Source: an uncultured Nitrospiraceae bacterium (GTDB lineage Bacteria; Nitrospirota; Thermodesulfovibrionia; Thermodesulfovibrionales; SM23-35). From it: a DNA stretch of 64,000 bases. Positions 27,570-36,197 of the stretch are shown in pieces. The translations under genes and the position numbers were made by a program. Under the pieces are notes generated by a model. That model was given only the letters and a program-made list of their open reading frames with translations. It was not told the origin of the DNA and did no database searches. The DNA is taken from the NCBI GenBank assembly GCA_937138415.1, contig CAKZPA010000026.1:62001-126000 (forward strand). The letters run 5' to 3'. How positions within the stretch are numbered: the stretch's first letter is position 1; each line of letters starts with the position of its first letter.

Positions 27570-29093
27570 GTGATCAGCTACGCAGAACATATTCGACCGG
27601 AAGACCTTCCGAAGGTGCCTTTCGTCCTGAACGGTGTATCTTCGCGTTTCATCCGTGAGCAGAAGATCATCCCCCTCGAGTTCAAGAACAACGTCCTGAA
27701 AGTCGCCATGGCGAACCCGGAAAATGTCGTCGCAATCGACGCCCTGAGGGTCGCCACGGCCGCCGACATTGTCGTCTACGGATGCGACACAAAAGTCGTC
27801 GACGAATATCTTGCCCGTTTCTACGAGCAAGAGACGCAGAACATCAACAGGATCATAGAGGATCTCGGCGAAAAGGGAATCGAGTTCCTCCGCGAGGAAG
27901 AGGAAGACATCGGCCACCTGAAAGACCTCGCTTCCGAAGCGCCGATCATCCGACTCGTCAACATGTTCATCACGCGGGCTGTCGAGAGCAGGGCGAGCGA
28001 CATCCATATCGAACCTTTCGAAGACGAGTTGAAGGTGCGCTATCGCATCGACGGCGTTCTCCACGACATCGAAACGACACCCAAAAGGCTCCAGGCCGCG
28101 ATCGTATCGAGAATAAAAATCATGGCAAAACTGAATATAGCCGAACGGCGACTTCCGCAGGACGGCCGCATCAGGCTGCGGGTCGGCGAGAATGAACTGG
28201 ACTTGAGGGTGTCGACCATTCCGGTGCTCTACGGGGAGAGTGTCGTCATGCGGATACTGCGCAAAGAGGGGATCGTTATCGACCTCGATCTCCTCGGCTT
28301 CCCTCCGGATACCCTGAGACGCTTCAACCAGCTCATCTCGAAACCGAACGGTATCATTCTCGTCACGGGGCCGACGGGGAGCGGGAAGACGACGACGCTT
28401 TACGGAGCGCTCGATAAGATCAATTCCCCGGACAAAAAAATTATCACGGTTGAGGATCCGGTGGAATACCAATTGAAGGGGGTTAACCAGATACAGGTCA
28501 AGCCCCAGATCGGCCTGAACTTCGCCAATACACTCCGCCACATCGTCCGGCAGGATCCCGATATCATCATGATCGGCGAGATCAGGGATCTGGAGACGGC
28601 AGAGATCGCGATTCAGTCGTCCCTCACGGGCCACCTCGTCTTTTCGACCCTCCACACGAATGACGCCCCGAGCGCCCTCACGAGGCTCCTCGATATGGGC
28701 GTGGAAAACTTCCTCCTCTCGTCCACGATCCGCGGCATACTCGCCCAGCGTCTTGTGCGGGTTATTTGCCCCGCCTGCAAGGAAAAAGACAGTGCTCTCA
28801 CCGATAGCGAAGAATTGAAGCTGTTCGGCCTCCCCGAAGACCAGGTGCTCTATCATGGGCGAGGGTGCGCGCAGTGCGCCCAAACAGGGTTTTACGGCCG
28901 CACGGGAATCTTTGAACTCCTCGTCATCGACGATGACATCCGCAAACTCGTTCTGAAAAGTGCCGACGCGAACCAGATTCGGGACTCGGCACGACGTGCG
29001 GGCATGAAGACGCTCCTCGAAGACGGCGCGGAAAAAATCAAGGCGGGCATCACTACTCTGAGCGAAGTCCTCAGGGTGACGCAGGAGGCCTGA
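27570..29093 (+). CDS. gspE: Type II secretion ATPase GspE
   Basis: The cytoplasmic motor of type II secretion. Its 507 residues comprise an N-terminal N1-like domain, then the ATPase with Walker A GPTGSGKTTT near 266, the Asp-box around 330 (DIIMIGEIRDLETAE), the His-box STLHTNDAP, and a zinc knuckle of two CxxC pairs (CPAC near 400 and CAQC near 433). The tetra-Cys domain is shared by GspE and PilB; the following gspF-gspC order favours GspE. GTG start. gspF begins on its stop (TGATG). Confidence 0.95.
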   Translation: MISYAEHIRPEDLPKVPFVLNGVSSRFIREQKIIPLEFKNNVLKVAMANPENVVAIDALRVATAADIVVYGCDTKVVDEYLARFYEQETQNINRIIEDLGEKGIEFLREEEEDIGHLKDLASEAPIIRLVNMFITRAVESRASDIHIEPFEDELKVRYRIDGVLHDIETTPKRLQAAIVSRIKIMAKLNIAERRLPQDGRIRLRVGENELDLRVSTIPVLYGESVVMRILRKEGIVIDLDLLGFPPDTLRRFNQLISKPNGIILVTGPTGSGKTTTLYGALDKINSPDKKIITVEDPVEYQLKGVNQIQVKPQIGLNFANTLRHIVRQDPDIIMIGEIRDLETAEIAIQSSLTGHLVFSTLHTNDAPSALTRLLDMGVENFLLSSTIRGILAQRLVRVICPACKEKDSALTDSEELKLFGLPEDQVLYHGRGCAQCAQTGFYGRTGIFELLVIDDDIRKLVLKSADANQIRDSARRAGMKTLLEDGAEKIKAGITTLSEVLRVTQEA

Positions 29094-30286
29094 TGCCGGT
29101 CTTTTCGTACCGCGCGACGACGGTTCAGGGCGCGATCATAGAGGGCGTCATCGAAGCGGCCGACGAGCAGTCCGCCGTCGAGAGGCTAAAAAATACCGGT
29201 TACATCCCCCTCAGGATCGCTGCGCCGAGGGCGGAGAGGGGAAAGCGGTTCTCGCTGAGATCTTCCCGGAGCGATCTCCTCACGTTCACCACGGAACTAT
29301 CGGCTCTGCTCGGCGCGGGCCTTCCTCTCGACAGGAGCCTGAACATCCTTGCCGACATCTCCGAGAGCAGAGAGATGAAGAACGTCGTGCAGTCGGTGCT
29401 GAAATCGATCCGGGAAGGCAGTTCTTTTTCGGATGCCCTCCAGAAACACCCGACAATATTTCCGCGGTTGTACGTCAACATGATCCGTGCGGGCGAAGCG
29501 GGCGGCGTCCTCGATGTCGTCCTCGACAAGCTGAACGAGTTCCTGGAGTCATCCAAGGCGCTCAAAGACCACATCGTCTCTGTCATGATTTATCCTGTCA
29601 TCCTGATTCTCACGAGCGGCCTGTCGATCGCTGTCCTCCTCACGTACGTGTTGCCGAAATTTTCCGTCATCTTCGCCGAATTGGGCGGTGCCCTGCCGGT
29701 TCCCACCCAGATACTTCTCGCATTCAGCAACGCGCTTAGAACGTACTGGTGGATTGTTCTCGCTGCGATGGTCGCGCTCTGGGTGCTGTTGAACAACTAT
29801 AAGAAGACCGATTCCGGCAGGTACAACTGGGACAGGTTCAAGCTGAGAATGATGGGGGACGTGATCAGGAAACTCGAGACCGCGCGTTTCTGTAGGACAC
29901 TCGGAACGCTCCTCAAGAGCGGAGTGCCGCTCCTCCAGGCCCTCAACAACGCAAAGGATACGATCAGCAACCAGGTGATCGCTTCCTCTATCGACGCTGT
30001 GAGCGCAGGAGCAAAGGAGGGGAAAGGCATCGCGGCACCCTTAGCGGGCACAGGCGTCTTCCCGCCCCTCGCCCTCTCCATGATCAAGGTGGGAGAGGAG
30101 ACGGGCCAGCTCGATACCATGCTCCTGAAAGTCGCGATGACCTATGAAAAGAGCCTCAACGTCGCAATCAAGAGATTCGTGAGCCTTCTCGAGCCCGTGA
30201 TGATCCTGACCATGGGTCTCATCATTGCCGCCATCGTCATCTCGATCCTGATGGCAATATTCAGCATTATAGAACTCCCGTTTTAA
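29093..30286 (+). CDS. gspF: Type II secretion inner membrane platform protein GspF
   Basis: A 397-residue protein with two repeated cytoplasmic helical domains (T2SSF; GAGLPLDRSLNILADI near 80 and LKSGVPLLQALNNAKD near 275) and three membrane segments, near 170, 220 and the C-terminus. It links the GspE motor to the GspL/M platform. GEAGGVLDVVLDKL and GEETGQLDTMLLKV are typical. The ATG overlaps the gspE stop. A 104-base repeat-rich gap, not gspG, follows. Confidence 0.95.
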   Translation: MPVFSYRATTVQGAIIEGVIEAADEQSAVERLKNTGYIPLRIAAPRAERGKRFSLRSSRSDLLTFTTELSALLGAGLPLDRSLNILADISESREMKNVVQSVLKSIREGSSFSDALQKHPTIFPRLYVNMIRAGEAGGVLDVVLDKLNEFLESSKALKDHIVSVMIYPVILILTSGLSIAVLLTYVLPKFSVIFAELGGALPVPTQILLAFSNALRTYWWIVLAAMVALWVLLNNYKKTDSGRYNWDRFKLRMMGDVIRKLETARFCRTLGTLLKSGVPLLQALNNAKDTISNQVIASSIDAVSAGAKEGKGIAAPLAGTGVFPPLALSMIKVGEETGQLDTMLLKVAMTYEKSLNVAIKRFVSLLEPVMILTMGLIIAAIVISILMAIFSIIELPF

Positions 30287-30327
30287 TGTATGGCTTCGAA
30301 CTGCGATCACGTGCTCGAGTCGTTGTG

Positions 30328-30455
30328 CACTGTCATTCTGAGTCCGCCTGAGGCGGACGAAGAATCTCGGTTTCATGATGCGGTAAGAATATGATATTCT
30401 TCACTGATGTCATCCTGAAATCATCGGAAAGATCCTTCGCTGCGCTCAGCATGAC
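30328..30455. repeat. Palindromic repeat between gspF and gspH
   Basis: Two halves are visible. TGTCATTCTGAG begins at about 30329 and is followed by the hairpin GTCCGCC/GGCGGAC and AAGAATCTC; a palindrome AAGAATA...TATTCTT lies at 30386-30402. Then GTCATCCTGA (30409-30418) is inverted as TCAGCATGAC (30446-30455), enclosing GATCC and GCTGCGC. The last half matches the family seen at 25273-25365. It occupies the place where gspG is normally found. Confidence 0.65.
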
Positions 30456-30933
30456 GATTCGCCTGACGGGGTGTCGGCGGTACAGACCCACGTCCGGCGG
30501 ATCGGGCTTCATGCTCATCGAACTCATCATCGTCCTCTTCCTGATGGCGGTCATCCTCGGCCTTACCGCTCTCTTCTACGCGAACAGCCTCCCCGGCTAC
30601 CGGCTTAACGCAACCGCCCGGAACATCTCGACGACGATCAAACAGGCCCGCGCGTACGCCAAGATGTTGAACGAGCCGCAGGTCGTGACAATAGATATCG
30701 AGAACCGCACGTACGCCCTCGAAGGACGTCAAGCCAAAGAGATCCCCGTAGACATCGCGGTCAAAGTTGTCGACCCTGTGGAGGGGGACATTGTCGATGG
30801 GAAATATTCCTTCGTCGTCCACTCGACCGGGGGTGTCGAAGGCGGCATGATCGTTCTGTGGAACGCCAAGAAAATGGTCAGCATCCAGGTCGATCCGATC
30901 GTTGGCACCGTCGGGGTTCAGGAGAGATCGTGA
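30451..30933 (+). CDS. gspH: Minor pseudopilin GspH
   Basis: A type II secretion pseudopilin. The prepilin peptidase site is SGGSG/FMLIEL, with Glu at +5, followed by a hydrophobic helix and KQARAYAKMLNEPQVVTIDI, which fits GspH rather than GspG. From the ATG at 30451 the leader is 19 residues and the whole protein 160. That ATG lies inside a repeat arm (TCAGCATGAC). An ATG at 30391 would give a 39-residue leader partly encoded by the repeat. Neither has a good ribosome site. The gene ends in GTGA overlapping gspI. Confidence 0.85.
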   Translation: MTIRLTGCRRYRPTSGGSGFMLIELIIVLFLMAVILGLTALFYANSLPGYRLNATARNISTTIKQARAYAKMLNEPQVVTIDIENRTYALEGRQAKEIPVDIAVKVVDPVEGDIVDGKYSFVVHSTGGVEGGMIVLWNAKKMVSIQVDPIVGTVGVQERS

Positions 30934-31490
30934 AGCACGTCCATCACGCGCCCGGACATCCGACACGGCGATGTCGTTCTGCCTTCCCGGGGAAGGTCTT
31001 CCAAAAAATGCGTCTTTTTGCCGGACCCGGAGGTGGCGTCTCGACTTCCCCGCCGCGTTCGAAAAACGGGGAAAGGCGATGTCCTAGTTCCATTGCAGCC
31101 ATGCGCGCTTCCCTTGGGTTCACGCTGCTCGAAGTCCTCGTCGCGACGGCTCTCCTGGCGATAGCCGTCGCTGTTGTTCTCCAGTTGTTCTCCGCAAATC
31201 TGAGAGCGGTCAGCATATCGGAGGACTACGTTGTGGCAACGAAAAAAGCCGACGTCAAGATGAGGGAGATCCTCGACAGCGAAACCCTTTCCGAGACGTC
31301 GTTCAGCGAGGCGACGGGCGATGGGTATCGCATCGACGTCTCCGTTGCGGATGCCCTCCCGGAGCGAACGCAAAATCTCCCGGTCAAGCTTCTCGAGATC
31401 GACATGACGGTCACCTGGTCGAAAGGCAATCGGGAAAGGTCTCTCAAACTGAAAACGATGAAAGCGATCAGAAGAGAGCAAATCTCGTGA
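30930..31490 (+). CDS. gspI: Minor pseudopilin GspI
   Basis: The cleavage site ASLG/FTLLEV and the helix with Glu at +5 are clear, followed by a short GspI-like body (about 125 residues). A GTG at 30930 overlaps the gspH stop and has GGAGAG upstream, but then the leader would be about 62 residues, far longer than usual. An ATG at 31101 gives a classic 6-residue leader but has no ribosome site; a tiny ATG-TCC-TAG frame ends about 13 bases before it. The gene ends at the gspJ junction. The protein joins the tip complex with GspJ and GspK. Confidence 0.83.
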   Translation: MKHVHHAPGHPTRRCRSAFPGKVFQKMRLFAGPGGGVSTSPPRSKNGERRCPSSIAAMRASLGFTLLEVLVATALLAIAVAVVLQLFSANLRAVSISEDYVVATKKADVKMREILDSETLSETSFSEATGDGYRIDVSVADALPERTQNLPVKLLEIDMTVTWSKGNRERSLKLKTMKAIRREQIS

Positions 31491-31579
31491 TGCGTGACGG
31501 ATTGAAGGAAGGGCCTATCGACGACGGATTGCGGTCTCATCGCTTTACAGCCGCCGTGCTTCTCGACCGGGGAGGATGT

Positions 31580-32290
31580 GTGACCGGCGGGGATAGAAGA
31601 AAAGGACGGCACGAGAAAACGGAGAACCCGCGGGCGATGAGCGGGTTTACCCTCCTCGAAATTGTCATCTCGATTTCGCTCATCGGGATCATCGTCCTCA
31701 TCGTGGTGGGTGCCATGCGGCTGGGAACGAGGGCGGTGGAGTCGAGCGAAAAGAAAATCTCCTCTCTCGAACGGACGCGGTCTTCGCTGAGCATCATGGA
31801 TGCCCAGATACAGTCGTACGTGCCGCTCGTCTATATCGAAAACGGCGAAAAAAGGTATTACTTCCGGGGAGACCGCCAAACCCTGCAGTTCTCGACGAAC
31901 TATTCCATTTGGGGCGGCGAAAAGGGATACGTCATCACGACGTATGCCGTGAAAGCGCTCGACAACGGGAAACAGGCCATCTTCGCTTCGGAGACGGTGG
32001 CCGGCAGGCGGAACAGAACCGAGACGATGCTCACGAACCCGGCGGATCAGATATTTTTCGAATACTTCTCGAAAGACCCTACGGAAGAAACCGGCAGATG
32101 GATGGACCGGTGGACGGAGAACCTGAGCATCCAGGAGACCGACAAACCTGGAATCCCCGAGAAAATAAAAATTCATTTCGCCGAGGGAGCGCAGGAATTC
32201 TCTCTCGTCCTCCCCGTCCGGGTAAAAATGAGTGTGGCAGACCTGGCAGCCGCGGGCGGCTTCGAGGAAGATTTCATTCCGGAAGAGTAG
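31580..32290 (+). CDS. gspJ: Minor pseudopilin GspJ
   Basis: The site RAMSG/FTLLEI with Glu at +5 marks a pseudopilin; the body of about 210 residues and ERTRSSLSIMDAQIQSY fit GspJ. A GTG at 31580 has GGAGG five bases upstream and gives a 22-residue leader, so it is chosen. The frame opens at GTG/ATG 31487/31490 on the gspI stop, giving a 50-residue leader. ATG 31637 would give only MSG. The gene ends just before gspK and acts in the I-J-K tip. Confidence 0.84.
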   Translation: MTGGDRRKGRHEKTENPRAMSGFTLLEIVISISLIGIIVLIVVGAMRLGTRAVESSEKKISSLERTRSSLSIMDAQIQSYVPLVYIENGEKRYYFRGDRQTLQFSTNYSIWGGEKGYVITTYAVKALDNGKQAIFASETVAGRRNRTETMLTNPADQIFFEYFSKDPTEETGRWMDRWTENLSIQETDKPGIPEKIKIHFAEGAQEFSLVLPVRVKMSVADLAAAGGFEEDFIPEE

Positions 32291-32292
32291 CG

Positions 32293-33276
32293 ATGACCGA
32301 TGGGACGAGAATAACGTCACAAGCCGGCATCGCTCTCGTCATGGTTCTTTGGGTGCTCACGATTCTCACCGTTATCGTTTTCTCGTTCTCCTTCATGACG
32401 AGAACGGAAACCCTTTCGACCGCCTCCTTCAAAGGGGGATTGGAAAAGAAATTCATCGCCGAGGGCGCCATGGAGAGGGCTATCATGGAGCTCTTCTACC
32501 GGAACGTGTACAAAAACCAGACCGTCGAGTTCGAGGAGTTCGCGGTCTGGCAGGTTGACGGAACGCCGTACACGGGAACGCTCGGCAACGGCGCGTACAC
32601 CGTCCGCATCATCGACGATTCGGGGAAAGTGGACATCAACGCGGCCTCCGAGGTAGTATTAAAAAATCTTGTGCTGAATGCAGGAGTTTCGGACGAAGAA
32701 GCCGATACCATCGTCGATTCGATCATGGATTGGAAAGACCCCGATGATCTGCACAGGCTTCACGGGGCGGAAAGCGACTACTATCTTTCTCTCCAGAACC
32801 CTTACAAGGCAAAGAATGCCCGTTTCGACAGTTTGGAAGAACTCCTTCTCGTGAAAGGAGTCACGCCTGACATTCTCTACGGGACTCCCGAAAGGAAGGG
32901 ATTGATCGATCTCCTCACGGTGTACACGAAGAAGAACAGAATCAATATCAACGTCGCTCCGAGAGAAGTTCTCTTGGCAATACCAGGGATGACGCCGGAA
33001 CTGGCGGATAGCATCATTAGTTCCAGGCAGGCGGCCGCATCCGGCGGATCGATGAACATCAGAGAACTCGCGGGAGAGAATTACGGCATGATGTCGCGCT
33101 ACGTTACGACGGCGGGCTCCAATGTATTTTCGATTGACGTCGTGGCGCGGGAAGAGAATGAGAGGGGCGCGTACGGCATCAGGGCAACGGTCGTCTTGAT
33201 ACCGTCCACCGCATTTCCTGACCAACTTCCCTATAAATTCGTATACTACAAAAAACCGGTGGCGATGACGCAATGA
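32293..33276 (+). CDS. gspK: Pseudopilin tip protein GspK
   Basis: A 327-residue large pseudopilin. The start is ATG 32293, three bases after the gspJ stop, with GGAAGA upstream. The cleavage site is SQAG/IALVMVLW. The usual Glu at +5 is absent, as expected for GspK at the tip. A saposin-like helical insertion with DINAASEVVLKNL, DSIMDWKDPDD and ININVAPREVLLAIPGM is diagnostic. It overlaps gspL by ATGA. Confidence 0.92.
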   Translation: MTDGTRITSQAGIALVMVLWVLTILTVIVFSFSFMTRTETLSTASFKGGLEKKFIAEGAMERAIMELFYRNVYKNQTVEFEEFAVWQVDGTPYTGTLGNGAYTVRIIDDSGKVDINAASEVVLKNLVLNAGVSDEEADTIVDSIMDWKDPDDLHRLHGAESDYYLSLQNPYKAKNARFDSLEELLLVKGVTPDILYGTPERKGLIDLLTVYTKKNRININVAPREVLLAIPGMTPELADSIISSRQAAASGGSMNIRELAGENYGMMSRYVTTAGSNVFSIDVVAREENERGAYGIRATVVLIPSTAFPDQLPYKFVYYKKPVAMTQ

Positions 33277-34835
33277 ACGGAACGGCTATTATCAACAGAT
33301 TGTCGCTATGGGCGTCGACCTCTTCGTCGCGTCTGAAGAGCATGAGCGCCCCCCTTGGCCGTGTGCTCACCTTCAGCCTCGCCGATGATCTCATTTACCC
33401 CGCGAGGACCATCGCGGCGTCTCTCGACGGAGGGGCCATTTCGGTCGTCTACGGGAAGAGGCTGTTCTCTCGGGTGGCGATTCGAGGGGTACGGGAGTAT
33501 CCCTTCGACGGCAAGTATCCGCAGCCGGAGTTTCTCGCCTCGTCGATCGCCCTCGCTGTCAATGCGCTCGGGGCCCGCAAAGCACCGGTGACCCTGAGTA
33601 TTCCCAAAGCGTGGACGGTCATCACGACAGCGGAGTTTCCCCTCACCGTAAAGGAGAATCTCTCCGACGTCATCTCGTACGAACTCGACAGAATCACCCC
33701 TCTCACCTCGGCGAACGCATTCTTCGATTTCAGGGTTCTCGAAGAAAAGGAAGGAAAACTCTCGGTTCTCGTCGTCGCCGTGAGAGCGGATCTTGTCGAG
33801 CCGTATATCGACGCTCTCCGGGAAAAGGGGATTTCGGTCAGCAGACTCACGACGAACCTTTCGGGATTCGAGGTGCTCTCCCGTTTCATCGGATCGACGA
33901 GGGCGACGATTTTCCTCGACGTGAGCGCGAACGGATACGAGGGTGCCCTGTTCGACGGTACAGCGATCACGAACATCGTTGCGGGCAGTTTTCCCGCGAC
34001 GGACGAACGATTGTGCGCGGAGCGGTTGCGTCAGGAGATCGCGCCGCTCATCGACGAGGTGAAGAAGAGCGGACGGGATCCACGGTTCATGATACGGTTG
34101 CGCCAGACCTCGCCCGGTCTGAAGGAATCTCTCAAGGCACAAGTGCCGCACCCTATCATGTTCCTGGGAGAGACGGATATCAAAGTCAAATATCCTCCTC
34201 TGGAAAGAACCCCCCCCTATGCGGCGATCGGAGCAGTTCTCGAATCGCTGTGGCCGAGGGCACACGGCGTGAACTTGCTCTCGAAGGGCCTGCGGGAAGA
34301 GAGTAGCCCTCCGAAATTTTTCACCGTAATCCTCCTGCTCTGCATTCTCGGATTATGGATCGTCTATCTCTTTGCTCCCCTCAAGACGGAGGAGAAGAGG
34401 CTCGCCGAGATAGACCGTCAAATCGCTGCGAGGAAAGAGGACGTGAAGAAGGTCGAAGCGCTCAAAAAGGAGATTGAAGCGGTCGAGAATGAGGTCGGCT
34501 TAATCAATACGTTCAAGGTAAACCGGAGGATGACGCTCGATATACTCAAAGAGCTGACGGCGATTCTGCCGAAGAGCGCCTGGCTTTCGCGCGTGAGGGT
34601 ATCCGAGACAGCCGTCGAACTCGAAGGGTATGCGTCGGCGGCAACGGGGTTGTTGTCGAAGCTGGAGGCGTCACCTTTCTTCAGAAAGGTCGAGTTTTCG
34701 TCGCCGACGTTCAGAGATACGAGGATGAACGCTGACCGGTTCAACATAAAGATGGAGATAGAGGGGGTGAACGTCGAAATATTCAAGGCCAAGGAGGAGG
34801 GAGAGGAGTTCGATGAAGCAGCTGAGGAAGAATAG
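33273..34835 (+). CDS. gspL: GspL-like platform protein (PilM-PilN type)
   Basis: A 520-residue protein. The cytoplasmic N-terminal part (about 30-330) has an actin-like fold of the PilM/GspL type (VTLSIPKAWTVITTAEFP, ISYELDRITPLT). A membrane segment lies near 349-370, followed by a coiled coil (about 375-415) and a PilN-like ferredoxin fold (ILPKSAWLSRVRVSE). It therefore looks like PilM and PilN in one chain, which is the GspL plan. It recruits the GspE ATPase. gspM overlaps its end by 23 bases. Confidence 0.87.
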   Translation: MNGTAIINRLSLWASTSSSRLKSMSAPLGRVLTFSLADDLIYPARTIAASLDGGAISVVYGKRLFSRVAIRGVREYPFDGKYPQPEFLASSIALAVNALGARKAPVTLSIPKAWTVITTAEFPLTVKENLSDVISYELDRITPLTSANAFFDFRVLEEKEGKLSVLVVAVRADLVEPYIDALREKGISVSRLTTNLSGFEVLSRFIGSTRATIFLDVSANGYEGALFDGTAITNIVAGSFPATDERLCAERLRQEIAPLIDEVKKSGRDPRFMIRLRQTSPGLKESLKAQVPHPIMFLGETDIKVKYPPLERTPPYAAIGAVLESLWPRAHGVNLLSKGLREESSPPKFFTVILLLCILGLWIVYLFAPLKTEEKRLAEIDRQIAARKEDVKKVEALKKEIEAVENEVGLINTFKVNRRMTLDILKELTAILPKSAWLSRVRVSETAVELEGYASAATGLLSKLEASPFFRKVEFSSPTFRDTRMNADRFNIKMEIEGVNVEIFKAKEEGEEFDEAAEEE

Positions 34836-35373
34836 GACGTTGATGCTCACGATTCCCCTCGCGCTCATCCTTTCGGGGTATCTATTCTACGAGTACGTCT
34901 ATGTGAAGGTGAAGTCGGATATTGCTTCCGTCAAAGAGAGCCAGGAAATCAAGACAAGGACGCTCGAAAAATATATGGCCCTGCTCGCGGAAAAACCGGA
35001 GATCGAAAGCAGACTGGCGTCCCTCAAAGAACTGAGGAAGGCCGAAGAAGTGAAAATGATCGCGGGGGAGACGCTCTCCCTGGCTTCCGCTTCGCTCCAG
35101 GATGTGGTGAAGGATATCATTACGCGGAGCGGCGGGACGATATCGAGTCAGCGTGTCGGGAAACCCGACGATCTCGGCAAGTTCAAGGTCATCACGGTGA
35201 GCATGGATACGATTCTGCCGGATCCGAGAGCCCTCCGAGACATCCTGTACGCCGTCGAGACCCAGACCCCGTACCTCGTCGTCAAAGAGCTCGATGCCCG
35301 AATCAGGAATTACAAGGATCCGCGCGATCAGGTCGTAAAAATCGACGTCTCGGCCCTGACGACCAGCAGGTGA
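34813..35373 (+). CDS. gspM: GspM/PilO-like platform protein
   Basis: A 186-residue bitopic protein with one N-terminal membrane segment (LMLTIPLALILSGYLFY), a short coiled coil (about 40-80) and a periplasmic ferredoxin-like domain resembling the GspM_b/PilO group. It overlaps gspL by 23 bases, with GGAGGGAGAGGAG just before the ATG, and partners GspL in the inner membrane. Sequence similarity in this family is low; position carries much of the call. Confidence 0.82.
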   Translation: MKQLRKNRTLMLTIPLALILSGYLFYEYVYVKVKSDIASVKESQEIKTRTLEKYMALLAEKPEIESRLASLKELRKAEEVKMIAGETLSLASASLQDVVKDIITRSGGTISSQRVGKPDDLGKFKVITVSMDTILPDPRALRDILYAVETQTPYLVVKELDARIRNYKDPRDQVVKIDVSALTTSR

Positions 35374-35459
35374 GATCGAAAAGCACGATCGTTGACGAGA
35401 TGGGAGAGGCTGAACGTCGAGGAGCGTGTTATCGCAGGATAGGAGCATAGGAACGCCCC

Positions 35460-36083
35460 GTGATCAAAAAAATTCTCCGTAACATCAACATCCTGAACAT
35501 TGTCCTGATCGGAGCGGTCATCGCGTTTGCCGTCGACGGTGTTCTGCCGACACTGAGGATCGGGGTGACGTATTCTCTCCCCTCCGCGGCAAAAGACGAA
35601 CACATCGTCGAGAAGGAACCGGTGGAGCCCCGTTTCCCGTCCGCCATGGAGTACGCTGCCATAGTGGACGAAAATCTCTTCCATCCGGAGAGGCGGATAC
35701 CACCGGAAAAGAAAGCTGAAGCCCCTCTGCCCAAGCCCGAATTCGTCCTCTACGGCACGATGATCTCGGACGACCTGAGCCTCGCTTATGTCGAGGATCT
35801 GAAAGCGCCGCGGAACACGCCGGGACGGGGTAAACGGCAGGTCGCCCTGAAGAAAGGCGACTCTATGAGCGGCTTTGTCTTGAAAGAAATCCAGAGCGAT
35901 AAGATTGTCATGGTGCGCGGAGAAGAGAGATTGGTCGTCGCCATAAACGATCCTGAAAAATCGAAGTCGAGAGAGATTGCACCGGCGCCTCAGGCACAAC
36001 ACCAGATATCTCCTCCTCCTTCCCCGACACCTGCGAGACCGAGGAGAGAGCCCCGCGGGGTAGCACCCGCCGTCCAGCCGTGA
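35460..36083 (+). CDS. gspC: GspC-like inner membrane protein
   Basis: A 207-residue protein with an N-terminal membrane anchor (NILNIVLIGAVIAFAVDGVL) and a periplasmic homology-region-like domain around 85-160 (VLYGTMISDDLSLAYVED, KKGDSMSGFVLKEIQSDKIVM). A Pro-rich tail follows (about 170-207). This fits GspC, which docks the platform to the GspD secretin; no PDZ domain is seen. The start is GTG 35460 with AGGA upstream. It is the last plus-strand gene and faces gspD. Confidence 0.8.
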   Translation: MIKKILRNINILNIVLIGAVIAFAVDGVLPTLRIGVTYSLPSAAKDEHIVEKEPVEPRFPSAMEYAAIVDENLFHPERRIPPEKKAEAPLPKPEFVLYGTMISDDLSLAYVEDLKAPRNTPGRGKRQVALKKGDSMSGFVLKEIQSDKIVMVRGEERLVVAINDPEKSKSREIAPAPQAQHQISPPPSPTPARPRREPRGVAPAVQP

Positions 36084-36095
36084 TCGAATAGGATA

Positions 36096-36170
36096 CTGAC
36101 CGCCTGGGAGTGTCTGCCTGCGGGCGGTCGGTCAGGGGGTGGTGAGCTTCAACTCCTTGAAGGTTTCACC
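36096..36170. terminator. Two hairpins between gspC and gspD
   Basis: CTGACCGCC (36096-36104) is inverted imperfectly as GGCGGTCGGTCAG (36123-36135). A second stem, GGTGA..CTTCAA / TTGAAG..TCACC, spans 36141-36170. They lie between convergent genes and may end transcription from both sides, though T-runs are lacking. Confidence 0.5.
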
Positions 36171-36197
36171 CTGTTGGAGCGGATCCCGTGGGCGTTC

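Noticed and set aside
27507-28883. Open frame (458 codons) antisense to gspE
   Set aside because: Reading-frame shadow of gspE, no family likeness.
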